Origin: Siphonodentalium dalli
Taxonomy: Eukaryota; Mollusca; Scaphopoda; Gadilida; Siphonodentaliidae
Length of the DNA stretch: 64,000 nt
Reading direction: 5' to 3'
Assembly: GCA_032622095.1 (NCBI GenBank)
Contig: CP136067.1
Location: 57,205,899 to 57,269,898 of the forward strand
Numbering within the stretch: the stretch's first letter is position 1; each line of letters opens with the position of its first letter. A program made the translations under genes and the position numbers. The notes beneath the pieces are model-generated. The model saw nothing but the letters and a program-made list of their open reading frames with translations. It did no database searches and was not told the DNA's origin. This document shows, one piece after another, positions 45,721-58,005 of this stretch.

Positions 45721-47149
45721 GTTAGCAAATTGTTACTCACATGGTTATTAAACATGTTGCTTAATCAACTGACAACTAAATGTTATATTCCGAGGCTTGA
45801 CAAATTAATTTTAAGGGATGCAGTATTTTGCCGAAAACATCTTTTGGGATTCTGACCATATTTTTGAACAGCATGCACAAACTGTCGCAAAACTGTCATT
45901 GTATATATCAGGTGACATCACGTAAAACAATTATATATCTATCATATAAACACACAGAGGGAGCCTGTTTCGAGCAGCAAATCAGAACGTTTGTTCATTT
46001 CATCTTAGGATAAAGCTGAAATATGGTGGAGCGAATCTGGCACGGAAAGATTTACCGACTGAAAAGTCAGTTATAATTAATATAAACTATTTTCTCTTAA
46101 GAAATTTAATGCAAACATATGGATAAACCAATTAAGGAGCAAATATCACACAAAAGATTGAGACTGTTATGCGTAGATGAGCAAAATATATTTTTTGTGA
46201 AGAACAATGTTTGGTTAATTCCTGCGGTGATAATTCGCGGCATATGGACTTAAATAACATTACAAATTTAGCTAGATTTAGTGAACGTTCAGACGATCAC
46301 GATAACCGGTAGTTGTACAGCTCATGCTCACGGCAAATCATGAGTAAAAAAAATCAAGAACTTTTTGAATCGCAGTCCAGTGTATGTAAAAATCGTAGAC
46401 GGAAAGATCGTATGGTAGTCAATCACATGGTTAACCATGGCTTACGAACAACCCACAATATCCTTATCTGCATCACAACATCGCAATTGTGTGAACACAC
46501 TATCCACGATTTTGTTGGGTCCGATCCCTCCACTTATTACGACATGTTGGGCATAGGTGCCAAATGAGCTAAATAGCTCATTTGGGTTCACGCACATGTA
46601 GCTAAATCGAGCTAAATTTTAAAATGACTTAATTCCATTTCCACATTTCAACACATTCATCACATTATCACGAAGGTAATTGGCTTTTACTGGACCAACC
46701 TAACAACGAGCTTCACAAAAGTACCCTTTGCTCATCTATTCGCAACAGTCTTGATATCATTTACATGATATTTGCTTAACGATTTATCCTGGTATATGCG
46801 TAGTGAAAGGATAGAATTAGCGAGCGGGAGGTAGGAAACAAAAGATATGAAGTGGAAAACAGAGACATGGATGGAGTAAAGGTCGAATTTAGAGAATGAA
46901 AAAAGAAACAAAACATTTAAAAAAATGAGATGATCGCTGCTCTGTATAAATATATCATTATAATTTATAAATTTGAAATTAACGTTTGATTCATTTTACT
47001 ATTACTTATGGATTAGCCAAACGAATTGCCAGTCGAGAGGAGTCACTTGATCGTTATGCCTATAAAACACAGCTATTTTGCTCAGGTTGCATGATGCAAT
47101 GATTCGATTCATTCAATTAGCAGATCGAGAGGATAACTTTGAAATGATA
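45721..47149. other. gene-free region across the end of copy B
   Basis: Collinear with 8560-9703 until about 46790, then unrelated AT-rich sequence. No gene. Confidence 0.45.
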
Positions 47150-47910
47150 GTTAACGTTTGATAATAAGTTTATTTGAATCTATCTGACAGAGTTGCTTCG
47201 AATATGGTACGAGTACGAAGTGGATCCTTTCAATAGAATGTATGTTCTCCAAAGACTGCGATTTAAAACAGAGAAGGTTTCGTTTCTAATGCGCAAGTAT
47301 TTGGGACAATACAGTAAGAAATGATCAGCGGTTTCGATTAGTCCACATGTGCACTTGTTCGTCTGAAGTAGGTGATTCTGGTAGAGATCATCATTAAGAT
47401 TGCGACATTTGAAATTAGTTGTGTGTGAATTATATGAGCTTTACGGTTTTTGGAATAGCTATAATGTCGCACCTTCGCCTGTTTCTGGCGTAAGTCAGAG
47501 TTCAGTTTCTACTTAAAAATTTCCAAAGTATCGTCAGGGAGTGCATTCCATTCACGTGTAGTTGCGGGTAAGAACGAGTTGATATACGATGACGTTTCAG
47601 AAAATGGGGGTCTCAAGTCTATTCTTCTGAATTCATATCTGTCTTCTTCTGTATGATGACGGTTAACTGTGTTGTAGAGTAGAGGTGGTGCTTGGCGGTA
47701 GAACATTTTATAAAATTGGTGAAGTTTTGCTTTTCTTCTTCTTTCGAATAATTTTTCCCAACCTAATTCAGATAATATATTAAGGACATTTATGCTTCTT
47801 GTTCCACCAGTTATTATTCTGGCTACTTCGTACTGTATTTTCTCTATCAGTTCACTCTCTATTTCTGAGCAATTGTGCCATACGGATGAGGCATAATTAT
47901 ACTTCCATGG
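47150..47910 (-). pseudogene. LINE C-terminal fragment, Jockey/CR1-like clade
   Basis: The minus-strand frame begins near YNYASSVWHNCSEIE and runs through IQYEVARIITGGTR, then SFLPATTREWNALPDD. An in-frame TAG follows at about 47509. The frame continues as KLNSDLRQKQAKVRHYSYSK, shifts, and ends with CTCGLIETADHFLLYCPKY, a cysteine/histidine motif typical of this clade's C-terminus. A minus-strand AATAAA lies near 47170, close to the likely 3' end. The reverse transcriptase core is missing by 5' truncation. It differs in sequence from both the 13080 and 59526 LINEs. Confidence 0.8.
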
Positions 47911-48599
47911 TGTAACCAAGGAAGTATATTGTTTTTCTGCTGAGGTCGTTTTCCGTTTATTTTGAAATACTCAGAAACTAATTGCAGTAGGAACGCGAAA
48001 TCTCTAGCGAATGTAGGCATCCAAGGTCTACTAAAATTAAAGGTATCCACATACCGGTTCTAGGTTTCTAGACGGAGTTATGGCCCTTTTACGATTATTT
48101 TTCATTATTATTTGTTATTTTACTCGACACTTTTGCAACGCCTTAATATCTGAAAGTATGGGGAATATCGAACTCAAAGTTTGTACGTATGTTGGGGTCA
48201 ATGAGTTCTAACCTATCGGCATACAACGAATATTGCCCGCGTTTACCCGGCGGAGTTATCTCCCTTGATATGAAAAAAATGTCATTTTATTATCTCGGAA
48301 ATTATAAGGAGCAGAGCATCGAAAATTGGACCGTATGCACACTTCGATATGCCCTACTGCCCACGGGCATCAAAACTTGTGTCCGCGCTTTCCCTGAGGA
48401 GTTACCGCCCATAAATAGGGACACACTATGCACCAGGATTAATAAACCAAGGTTTTTTTGTATAAGTGCAGCGCTCTCAATTTTGTATTGCATATTCCGA
48501 ATTGGACGAGTGATCCGGACCCGAATGTATCGCTTAAAAATGTTTTTTCCCAGAACTTTCCGCGTTACGGGGTACGGAAATATTGCACCTATTTTCCCC
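47911..48599. other. no supported gene
   Basis: A 144-codon plus frame at 48189-48623 and a 102-codon minus frame overlap each other. Neither shows a family pattern, and the sequence ('ggagttatctcccttgat') resembles dispersed repeat DNA. Confidence 0.35.
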
Positions 48600-48770
48600 G
48601 CCAAATCCAAACCGGCTAATTAAAGAGCAAGATAATGTCGTAGCAGGTACGTTGACATACTGTATGTACGTCCAAAAAGTTTGACGGCTATACTTTAAAA
48701 GTAACCTGCCCAACTGAGAATGCGAGTCGGTGGGTTTTGACTTTAGGAAAATTGCAAGGGGGATTCAAAC
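48600..48770 (+). repeat. dispersed repeat family C, copy 1
   Basis: Shared with 53750-53912 and 55370-55530: 'gctaat.aa.gagcaag', 'atactttaaa', 'acctgccca.c.gag' and 'gggttttgac'. Confidence 0.6.
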
Positions 48771-49136
48771 GGGAGCATCTCACTTTGCCGACGGCTATTG
48801 TTTCCGGGGGTACCTGCACGAGGTGGCAATAATCCCTTACTTCAATCATTTGCCGCTTATAGTCTATTCCTCTTTTCTTTTGGTGTTTTAATGGTTTGTC
48901 CTCTCTTTTTGTAGGTTTTTAATGATTTGTCAATTTGGGAACGAGGGTTTTGGAACCTTTGGTGCTGATTCAATGTTGATGTCAGGAAATAATCTATGTC
49001 ATGTTTTATTTATTTATTGATACAAAATAATTAATAAAATACATACAAGGAGATAACAAACATACATATAACAAATACACGACAATACTTTAACAAAAAG
49101 CTCAATGGCGAACTAATTTAGCGATTGAATCTTAGT

Positions 49137-49954
49137 ATTCTACAAGGTCGATCTCGTTTTCCCTGAATATTCTCTTGAAATGTCCAAGAGACGTGTTGAC
49201 CGCCCGATATTTTCTTCTCTGCGGTGAACTCTGCCGCCACCAATCAGTTGAAGTATCGTCGATTCTGTATAGGCTTGTTCTTTTTTAATGTGTTCGATCA
49301 TGTCGAATATATTTGGGTTTGAAGCTGCTATATAACCTTGAAGTTTTCTGTACCACCCTTCGACGTGGTTTGTGGTCCGGGGGCCGGTTGTATTATAGTG
49401 ATTACACATGGTACGACCTTCGTCACCTTCAATCCACTGCATAGTCACATAATCGGAAACTTTGTCACGCGGTCGTCGATTGGGCGGTCTGTTGTTTCTA
49501 TATATTCTTCCCATTCTTCTAGTACATTGAGCCAAGCATCGCTCAACTGGTCGACGGGGACGAATGGTAAGGCGATGGCACGTCGAATTAAGTTCCTTAT
49601 CTCTGAATCTGGTTCGTCATACTCTGCCTTCATATGACACGTGACTGTAGCATACTTATATATGCACTGGCTGTAGTAAAACATGCACCCTTTGAGTTGC
49701 GTTGTTGGAAAAATGTCTTTAATCGCATTCTGTGCCGCTTTCTCGTAGTCTGTGAACACGGTTGGTGGATTAAGCTGGATGTTGAAATCGTTGGCCTTTT
49801 GTTTTAATGTCTGGAAGAATCTGGTGTATGTCGCCTGATTCTTGTTCGACAGGAATCCATACACAAGTGGCAACAGTGAGTGAACATGAAAATCGCTCAT
49901 CTGATGAAGACTCATGTGAAATTCGTTTAGCGGCATGCTAAAACAACATTGCAA
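49137..49954 (-). pseudogene. MULE (Mutator-like) transposase fragment
   Basis: Two overlapping minus frames form one broken protein. The first (49954-49445) contains LLPLVYGFLSNKNQATYTRF, then VFTDYEKAAQNAIKDIFP with the second catalytic aspartate, and KGCMFYYSQCIYKYA, the usual cysteine/histidine-type segment. After a frameshift near 49445-49480 the second (to 49140) carries TTNHVEGWYRKLQ with the catalytic glutamate. The first catalytic aspartate region, DNA-binding domain and terminal repeats were not found. It is a dead internal fragment of a cut-and-paste transposon, unrelated to nearby LINEs. Confidence 0.85.
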
Positions 49955-50199
49955 ATGGAAGCCGGGAAAACTGTTATTTAATTAATACAGACTATAGGCG
50001 CGACGATCACACATTGCCGGCGATATTTTTTTCAGGCTCGTCGGCAAAGTGAGAACAAGAAAACCATAGTCAGAAATGTTAACGCCACCAATATTATGGT
50101 ATTACATATAAATAGAAATTATAAAAAATACATAAAATATTTTGATAACAATTGCGTTTAAACAAGTAATCCTTCAAATTATTACTAACAAAGTAAACG

Positions 50200-50690
50200 A
50201 CTGTGGGGTCACTCAACAGATTATAAAGACTTGGACATCGTATACTGTAAATACTAAAATTTAATTGAAATAATTAAAAGATAAAATTTAGCAAGTAGTA
50301 AAAGTTAATTTTCTCATTTTTGTTTTGGTTAAATAAAGCAATAATTTAAATGTAACATTTGGTTTTTAAAAAATTATTGACCGTGGCTCTTCCAATAATT
50401 GCGCGACTGACCTGGTCAATTGTTCTTAAGAAGTTGTTTTGAGAATTACTATGGAGGGAACTAGTTGTGGCTGTGGCTTCGCAAGTAATTACCTTGGTGA
50501 CGTGATGTTAACAAATCTGAACTCCAGTTAACCAAGGACGCTTCATACCAAATATAAGGTGAATTATTAATTCTTTAGAAGTTGTTTTAAGATTTACTAT
50601 GGAGGGAAAGAATTGTGGTGCTGGCTTCGCAACTATTTGACCTCATTGCAACAAATATAAATATTAGTCACTCAGGCAACAGATGTATCT
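50200..50690 (+). repeat. dispersed repeat, related to 30440-31930
   Basis: 'gactgtggggtcactcaac', 'ttactatggagggaa', 'cttcgcaactatttgacc' and 'ttcataccaaatat' are shared with the block in copy B. No coding capacity. Confidence 0.65.
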
Positions 50691-51069
50691 ATTCTGTATA
50701 TTAACTTATTGGGTCTTACGTGTCTTGATATGTCTAAATAGTTTTCGATGGACAGATCGCGCAAGGGACCCACGCCAATCTTCTCTGTTGGGATTCCAAT
50801 TGTTGGCTCATTAAATAGGCACATATGCTTAAGATACAGTCGCACGCTCCCGTAAGTCGGGTTTTGGATCCCAGTTAATGAAAATATCATTGAAATAATC
50901 GGTTTCCCCCAATAAACATCCATATATTGAATATACATGTTTTGGAGCAGAATTAGGCAGTCCATATTGGACGCCATCATGGAATTTATTTTGTTTTGTT
51001 TTAATTTTCACACATAATTATTAGTTATATGGATGGAGTTCTCATTAAACCTCACATCCTTGTATTGGT

Positions 51070-51550
51070 TACAGTAATACCCAAAGTAATTGGCCACTTA
51101 ACCACATCAGAATTATTGGTAATTTTTCAGGATTTGAAATCCTGAAAATTTACCAATAATTTTGCTGTGGTCAAGTGGTCAATTACTTTGGACATTACTG
51201 TATGAGGATTGAGTTATCATTAAACCTCAAATCCTTATATTGGTTACAGTAATGCCCAAAGTAATTGACCACTTAACCACAGCAGAATTATGGGTATTTT
51301 TTCAGCATTTACAATCCTCAAATTACCCATTATTCTGCTGTGGTTAAGTGGTCAATTGCTTTGAACATTACTGTATGATGATTGAGTTATCATTAAACCT
51401 CAAATCCTTATATTGGTTACAGTAATGCGCAAAGTAATTGACCCTTTAACCACAGCATAATTATGGGTAATTTTTCAGGATTTAGAATCATGAAAAAATA
51501 CACACAATTTTGCTGTGGTTAAGTGATCAATTACTTTGGACATTACTGTA
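51070..51550. mobile_element. three tandem copies of a palindromic MITE
   Basis: Hairpins lie at 51070-51202, 51245-51375 and 51418-51550, period 173-175. Each starts TACAGTAATGCCCAAAGTAA, ends with its complement (GGACATTACTGTA), and is nearly self-complementary throughout ('ccacttaaccacagcagaat'). The 42-bp spacer 'gttatcattaaacctcaaat' is repeated too, so hairpin plus flank was amplified. TA at both ends would suit a Tc1/mariner-type insertion. Confidence 0.88.
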
Positions 51551-51814
51551 TGTAGATGGAGTTTAACCTCACATCAGTGTGTTGGGGATTTGGACCTTGA
51601 CTTGGGACCTTTGGTTTTTAACGCAACAAATGCGCGTACACCTTATACACAAATTTTTTATGTAACCAGAGTTTTTCTTGGATAAGATGAGTCTGAAGCC
51701 TGTTTACATTTCAAAATGTTGTCAGTTTTGTATTGTCTGCAGCGGATCTCGACGCGTTGAAGCAAAAGTTACAAAAGATAAAATGTGTATGTGACGAGAC
51801 TATAATACAAATGA

Positions 51815-52545
51815 AAAAATAAATTGAGGGAGGGGTGGGCGATACAGGGAACTAAGGGTTGAACCGATATAAATTTGTAGAGCAATAACGACCAATGTTG
51901 ACATATTATGCATATCAACTCTACTGTTGCAACAAGGCTATAAAATAGGGGGGTGTCAGAATCTTAGTCATCTCTATATAGTGCCAGAATAGTCATTTAT
52001 GGAGTTCTATAAGATGTTGGGTTGGTTATATGGACTCGGAGAAAAAAGGGGTTTGTACCGATGAAGTTGATGAACTGACATAAATTAGTGGATCGATGTT
52101 GCCATGTAATGCATCGTGACTGTACTAAAGCAGCAATTATATAAAATTGGGGGGGGGTCGGAAATTATCTCTATAGTTGGCACCAGGATTATATAGAAAG
52201 GAATAGAAATTGATATACATATACGGTATACTATAGTAATAACATAGACATATAAGTACAAGTATCACGAGATAAAATATTACGTAACATGACTATATAC
52301 CGATGAAAGAAATAAATAAATTGGACCGGGATTAGAGGTTGGGTTGGTTATATGTGGATAATTGGATATGGAATTCATACCGATGAAACGATACAAATTA
52401 GTGGAGCGATAAAGACACTTAGTCAGGCTGCGTGGGGGAAATAGGGGTTGATACGATAGACCGAAATAAATTTGTCGAGTGATAATGACCAATGTTGACG
52501 TATAAAGTAACGCGACTGTACTGTCACACAATTATCAGGTAGAAC
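51815..52545. repeat. degenerate ~230-330-bp tandem repeats
   Basis: Three diverged copies of 'ttg.accgatataaatt.gt.gagc.ataa.gacca.tgtt' followed by 'actgtac..cagcaattat', near 51860, 52055 and 52445. No gene. Confidence 0.5.
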
Positions 52546-53082
52546 CGGTCAAATATGACAGTGTACAGCACGTAATTATTTCCTAGATCGAAGAAATGAT
52601 TTTTGTTTTTCGATGATAAAATTTAACATGGGATTTGCCATTAAAATCGATTTATGTCTATAAAACTGTCATTTTTCAAAATTTTGAGCTGAAACTTGGT
52701 GTGTATGTGTGTAATACTACTATATTCTTAAAATGACAGAGTTCAGCGCGTAATTATGTTTTAGATGGAAGAAAATTGAATTTGTTTTCGATAAAAAATT
52801 TACAGCGTGTACGGCCTACGGGTCATTGAGTATGCTCAATTTTTGTAAACAAACTTTTGTCAATAGCCGTTTTGGTCAAACTAAACCTTCTTCGACCGGG
52901 ACAGCAGATCCGAATAGTAGCTAAGATGTATTTAGATAGAATTATCAAAAGAATATGACCGATCAGGGTACATTTTAAGAGAATAGAGTGGAGAAATCTT
53001 GGTGATAATTCCAGAAAATAAAGATGGAGGAGGAGAATCACAATTAAACTTCCCACAATGCACTTCACTAAACCATGGGTTC
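52546..53082. other. gene-free region
   Basis: No gene recognised; two short diverged copies of 'aaatgacag.gt.cagcgcgtaattat' occur near 52545 and 52733. Confidence 0.35.
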
Positions 53083-53515
53083 TCAATGGGTTACACATTA
53101 TTTTCAGTCTATCAGATTATTTATATTTTCAACAACAAGTTACTTTAAGTTTACAATTTCAGCCTGTCCTGACTCTATCGATACGATTTAACACATTTTC
53201 AAAAACGTATTATACACCGGTGGCGTTAACTTTACAATTTAAGCATCTACGTGATTATATCGGTACGATTGAGTAAGGTACAAACAAGAATACATCAGGG
53301 GCTCCCAATGGGTTATATATTATTTTCAGTCTATCAAATTATTTATATTTTCAACAACATATTATTTCACCGGTGACTTTAAGTTTACAATTTCAGCCTG
53401 TCCTGACTCTATCGATACGATTTATCATATTTTCATAAACATATTATACACCGGTGGCGTTAACTTTACAATTTCGGCATCTACGTGATTCTATCGGTAC
53501 GATTGGGTAAGGTAC
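53083..53515 (+). repeat. two-unit tandem repeat, ~215 bp
   Basis: 'cagcctgtcctgactctatc', 'tatacaccggtggcgttaac' and 'gcatctacgtgatt' occur twice at a constant offset of about 225 with few differences. Confidence 0.85.
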
Positions 53516-53749
53516 ACAAAATCTCCAAGAATACATTCGCCCTGTACACCACGCAATATCAAAATCGCAGAAGCTAGATACACCACGGGTGCGTAATAAG
53601 CCATTCAAACATCGAGATAAATTACATCTGATGGGTAGTGTTCACGCGCATCTACAGTGCTATTTTCTAATTTTCAGATGGAACGGTTTACTCGTGACAA
53701 CGCTATATAACATAAATATGTATACTTAAGTAGTCTATCACTAACCTAT

Positions 53750-53912
53750 TTTTAGCCCCAAAATTCAAACGGGCTAATGAAGGAGCGAGTTTAATGCAGT
53801 GGCATATAAGCCGGTATACTTTAAGTACGCCTCCAAAATTTGACCTCTGTACTATAAACACAACCTGCTCAACGGAGTGTTTGTGTCGGGTGGGTTCTGA
53901 TGGAAGAAACTG
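53750..53912 (+). repeat. dispersed repeat family C, copy 2 (left part)
   Basis: Matches 48600-48760. Its continuation reappears at about 55157 ('tttggcaaattcc', as at 55519), so the LINE at 53915-55156 split it. Confidence 0.6.
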
Positions 53913-53914
53913 CA

Positions 53915-55156
53915 AGAAAAAACATAATAATATTTTTAAAATCGGCAACAACAACATTGAAACAGTGAAAAATTATACATACTTAGGAACTACCTTCCAT
54001 AGAAATGGCTCCTTCTCTCTTGATAGAAACATGCGCTGCGAAAGAGCTAAAAAAGCGATGTACGCATTACTTAATAAGAAGAGATCCAATAGCTTAACTG
54101 TAGAGAGCACACTCGAAGTTTACGAAAAATCAATTGTCCCGATTCTAACATACGGAGCAAAGATTTGGTCATTCGAAAACCAATCCTGCTTCCAGAAAAT
54201 AGAACTATGGTTTCTATAATTTTTGCTTAATCTGAAAAAATCTACACCTTCAGCATTCGTTTATGGGGAATTGGGAATATTCCCCATCACTATGAAAATC
54301 AAATTAAGAAATTTAACGTACTGGGGAAAACTTATACAAATGAAATGCAATAGGCTACCATTTATACTGTATTATATATTACTCACTTATTACAACTCAT
54401 CTAACGTTAACAACCCATGGTATGGATTGCAAATGTGCATAACTGTTAAATGAACTTGGAATGGGGGGTATATGGATCAATCACACATTATCTAGTCTCG
54501 ACAGATTTAAGAAGTCGGTCAAGTGTAGGCTGGAAGAACAATTCATTCAAGAATGGAGAGGTACAATGTGTAATTCAAATAAGTATGCCTTTTACAGAAT
54601 TATAAAACACGACTTCACCAAAGAGAAATTCCTCTCTTTCGTGAAAAACGACACCGTCCAAATACTTCTGAAATTTCGTACCCGAAACCACCACTTACCA
54701 ATCGAATCTGGTTCATGGATTAACTCAGATTATTCCGATAGACTATGTACTCTATGCGGTACAAATATATGGGACGAATTCCACGTAATATTGCAATGCC
54801 CGTGTTTAAAAGACCTGCGAGTCAAATACATACACAAATATTATTATTGTCGACCAAATACCATCAAATTAAGTGAACTTTTTAACTGTAAACGACATAA
54901 AACCTTGAAAAACCTATCTCTTTTCATTAGACGGGTCCTGATTTTATTCAAAAACTCCGGAGGCATACTATATACGTAATACATTAAAATCCGACATTTG
55001 CACAACCATGGGCTGTTCTCAATCAACTGTGTTGTTATAATATGTGTAATTTTCAACGCGCACCACTTTTGTAATTTGCACAGAAATTATATGCATTGTA
55101 TTCCACCGAGCTCTATTGTGTCATATTTGACGATTTGAGTGAATAAATAATTGAAT
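53915..55156 (+). pseudogene. 5'-truncated LINE (CCHC-tail clade)
   Basis: Three frames cover the post-RT C-terminus. 53935-54219 has VKNYTYLGTTFHRNGSF and VPILTYGAKIW. 54223-54450 has PSAFVYGELGIFPI. 54461-54979 has FRTRNHHLPIESGSW and the CTLCG...DEFHVILQC cysteine/histidine motif, ending FIRRVLILF. At least two breaks separate them. The RT core is missing. The 3' end (AATAAATAATTGAATTGATT) resembles the 3' end of the fragment at 29104, supporting one family. Inserted into repeat family C. Confidence 0.85.
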
Positions 55157-55369
55157 TGATTTGGCAAATTCCACCGAAAATCAAATGGGGAAAATAACTC
55201 CGAAAATTAGATATTGAATTAAACACTTTTCGACGAGTGGATGTGATTAGTAGTATCTAAACGCAAGATTAGTACGCTTTTCAAAGTTTCAGAGTGGACG
55301 GTTTAACCCTGGTAGCGTGTAACGTCGCATTCTTAACGGGTGATATATATTACTCAAATTCAAACCCAC

Positions 55370-55625
55370 TCTTCATGACGCAAATGCAAACGGACTTATC
55401 AAGGAGCAAGCCAAATGCATGAATATGTTCACCGATATACTATAGGTATGTCCGCTCTACTATAAAAGTAACCTGTCCAACGGAGAAGTGGCGTACGCCC
55501 CGGGGAGGGTCGAGGCTTTTGGCAAATTCCGTCGAAACTCGTAAACGGGAAAAAATGGAAAATCGCGAATCAAGTGTATTATATTTTGAATACTGCATGT
55601 ATTTGATAGTACATAAGGACAACAT
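55370..55625 (+). repeat. dispersed repeat family C, copy 3
   Basis: Uninterrupted family member. Comparison with 53750-53912 plus 55157-55250 defines where the LINE entered. Confidence 0.6.
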
Positions 55626-56069
55626 TAGTTTTAGAGCGGACGGATAAGCACTCAGCTAGCATTATCGATTTTGATATAGTTATATCTCGATTACAGTTAA
55701 CTCTATTACAAATACGTTAATGACTATAGTGTAGTGATGACGCATTGAATACTAATTAATTAATTAACCAAGCGGTCTTTCCTCCGCCAATAAAAACTAA
55801 AAGATTCTGAATCCCAAACTGGAAGAACTATCCAATAAATGCGAAAAAACAGAGTTATGGTACGTTAATATGCTTTACACCCTTTTGATCTACATGTCAA
55901 TTACGATATAATCAGACACGCCAAATTTCGTGACCGTTGAAAATGATATAGGCGTCCTGGGGAGGGGTTATAATTAGCTCTAAAATATATCCCTAGGAGA
56001 GGCCTATATAAATGTTTGTGGTATGGCACATTATTTATAGAAGCATCTGACATATAAAATCTTATTCCT
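55626..56069. other. gene-free region
   Basis: Nothing recognised apart from a short attaattaatta run near 55755. Confidence 0.35.
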
Positions 56070-56072
56070 GGT

Positions 56073-56640
56073 TCAAGTGAGACCATCAATTAACTGTTCT
56101 TTTGCAAGGGTATCTCTGACCTCTAAAGGTGCAGATCTATATGCCTGATCAGCGAGCCGTCTTATATTCTGCCCCATCTCGGGCAGTGTTTCACCAGCCC
56201 TTTGGCGTCGCTCTCTGATTTGAACACTAAACAACTCAGTTTGGTTAGCTGCGGCGAACATGTCTTCAATTGCAGCGATGAGAGCCTCATAATCCCGTTC
56301 GCCAGTGGCGTTTTTCTTGTTCATATCTGGGAGTATCCACTCCTCTGGGTGTTGAACAATACCTGTCCAGGTTTGTTGGTTGTTCCCTATAGGAACGTTT
56401 TGGATGGGAAGGTGGTGTTACCTTCTCCATATTGGGAGCAGAATTTTGTTGGGGCTTACTTGCCGCTCTACGGTTTGTTTCATATGTCTCCCAATTGCCA
56501 TTGTGAGTTGCATTGCTACTCCATTCACAGTGTGAGTGAGTATGCGGTTCAGAAAATCCAGTTTCTATACTACTCAGGCGATACCCAAGATTATGTTCCG
56601 GTTGAGTTTTGTGACCCCCAGCGGTTCTGAGTTATGTTTA
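56073..56640 (-). pseudogene. Ty3/Gypsy-type Gag fragment
   Basis: The minus frame 56324-56073 contains FSVQIRERRQRAGETLPEMG followed by NIRRLADQAYRSAPLEVRD, the pattern of Gag proteins of Ty3/Gypsy LTR retrotransposons common in marine invertebrates. Upstream on the same strand (56640-56320) another frame stays open and is rich in N, Q, P and R, likely the N-terminal Gag region shifted by one base. No protease, reverse transcriptase, integrase or LTR is present, so this is an isolated relic. The plus-strand frame over the same bases is a shadow. Confidence 0.7.
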
Positions 56641-56770
56641 TCTAAGAGGTAATCTCCGGTAATGGCAGAACTGGGTAGAGGTAATCGTTTAAAATTTCCA
56701 GTCAGTGACTGATAGTTGTCTTTTTGTTTGGAAAAGAATTCCTTTGTCTGAGGTGGTGTAACACGTTACC

Positions 56771-57956
56771 GTGCTAGCCAAGGTGTTATTGCAAGCACTT
56801 AAGGACATCCAGTCCAGGATGGACAAGCTGGATCTGTTTGAAGACAAACTAAATAAAATAGACAAAATAGACGAACTGGAACATAAAGTGAGCATTCTAG
56901 AGCGAGGCATTAATAAACAAAATGAAGCAGTTATTGAAAATAGACTTGCACAAACAGAAAATAAAATTAGAACGATGGAAGTAAATGAGGCTACCCAAAG
57001 CGTACACTATGAAGACATTAAAAAATCAATTGACTTCATGTCCACAAAATATGACCACGTAATGGAGAGTGTAACAGAGCTGCACAGGAAAGTCGATGAA
57101 ATTACATGTAATTCGACAGTAGATATGCAAAATCTTATTGAAAGACTTGAACGGCGTGATGATGAAATCTATGAGATAGTGCTTTATCTCCAATCCCGAA
57201 GCATGAGAAACAATTTGATTTTCACTGGTATTCCAGAGGATCATCAGCGAAATACAGAACAAGTGTTGTTTAAATTCTTATACGATCGCCTCCAAATCAC
57301 CGAAAATATCTCAATCGAACGTGTTCATAGAATTGGCGCATGGATATCAGGCCGCAATCGCTCAATCGTAGCCAATTTTACATATTATAAGGAAGGGAAT
57401 TTGTCAAAAGCCGTAGTTCGCGTCTCAAAGGAAGCCATATATATATATTAGAGAACAGTTCCCTGATGACATCGAGCAAAGGAGGAAGGAACTCTACCCC
57501 AGAATGCGACAGGCACAGAAGTCTAACCATCACGTGAGGATGGTTAAGCACCGCTTGTTTATAGACCACAGGGAATTTCATAAATCGGCAAATTCTTTAG
57601 CTGATGGCACAAAACATCCAGAACATCAGCAACAACGAGACTTTCCGAGAACTAAACGAAATGTCAAGGGCAGTAGACTACCCACAGAAACATCTGGTCA
57701 GAAAGACAGCACACAGCAGAATCCTGGTAATAGTCCACATCATAGAGAACATCAAACACACAGGTCCGACTTTCGTGAAAGCTGTGTACCACCAGAAGTA
57801 CCACAAACTGTTAGACTTGATGCTAAAAGTCATTCCAACCAATCACAGAGGGGTGACGCTGACGACGAAGAACCCATTGATCTAAGTATACATTCTGATC
57901 AGGTTACACCTAAGCAGATCAACAAGAGGCAACGCACCACTTCCACACCTATATAA
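56771..57956 (+). pseudogene. LINE ORF1 (coiled coil, RRM, C-terminal domain), frameshifted
   Basis: First frame 56771-57451: heptad-like charged coiled coil (LFEDKLNKIDKIDELEHKV), then MRNNLIFTGIPE, the opening of the RRM of L1-type ORF1 proteins, and SIERVHRIGAW. The frame shifts at about 57450 within an atatat run and continues to 57956 as RRKELYPRMRQAQKSNHHVR, typical of the C-terminal RNA-binding domain, followed by a long polar, low-complexity tail. ORF1 proteins coat LINE RNA and act as nucleic acid chaperones. No clear ATG was found at the 5' end; the true start is lost or upstream. Confidence 0.8.
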
Positions 57957-58005
57957 CACATAGGACAGGAGCGGTGAACCACAGTGGGGAAATGTGAACA
58001 CTACA

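Larger units (their letters stand above)
27987..46790. repeat. segmental duplication, copy B (expanded)
   Basis: Collinear with 3887-9703 but interrupted. Copy-B-specific blocks are at 29104-29640, about 30270-30415, 30440-31930, 33691-39336 and 39384-44392. Between them the sequence returns to the copy A order each time. The block at about 44405-45000 is probably ancestral and was lost from copy A. The stretch 27987-29100 holds no gene. Confidence 0.85.

Noticed and set aside
48189-48623. 144-codon plus-strand frame
   Set aside because: No family features, overlaps an equally long minus frame, and the DNA looks like dispersed repeat sequence.
50672-50980. 102-codon minus-strand frame
   Set aside because: No domain pattern, and it begins in repeat DNA; chance frame is more likely.
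56202-56630. 142-codon plus-strand frame
   Set aside because: Antisense to the Gag relic, whose minus-strand pattern is recognisable.
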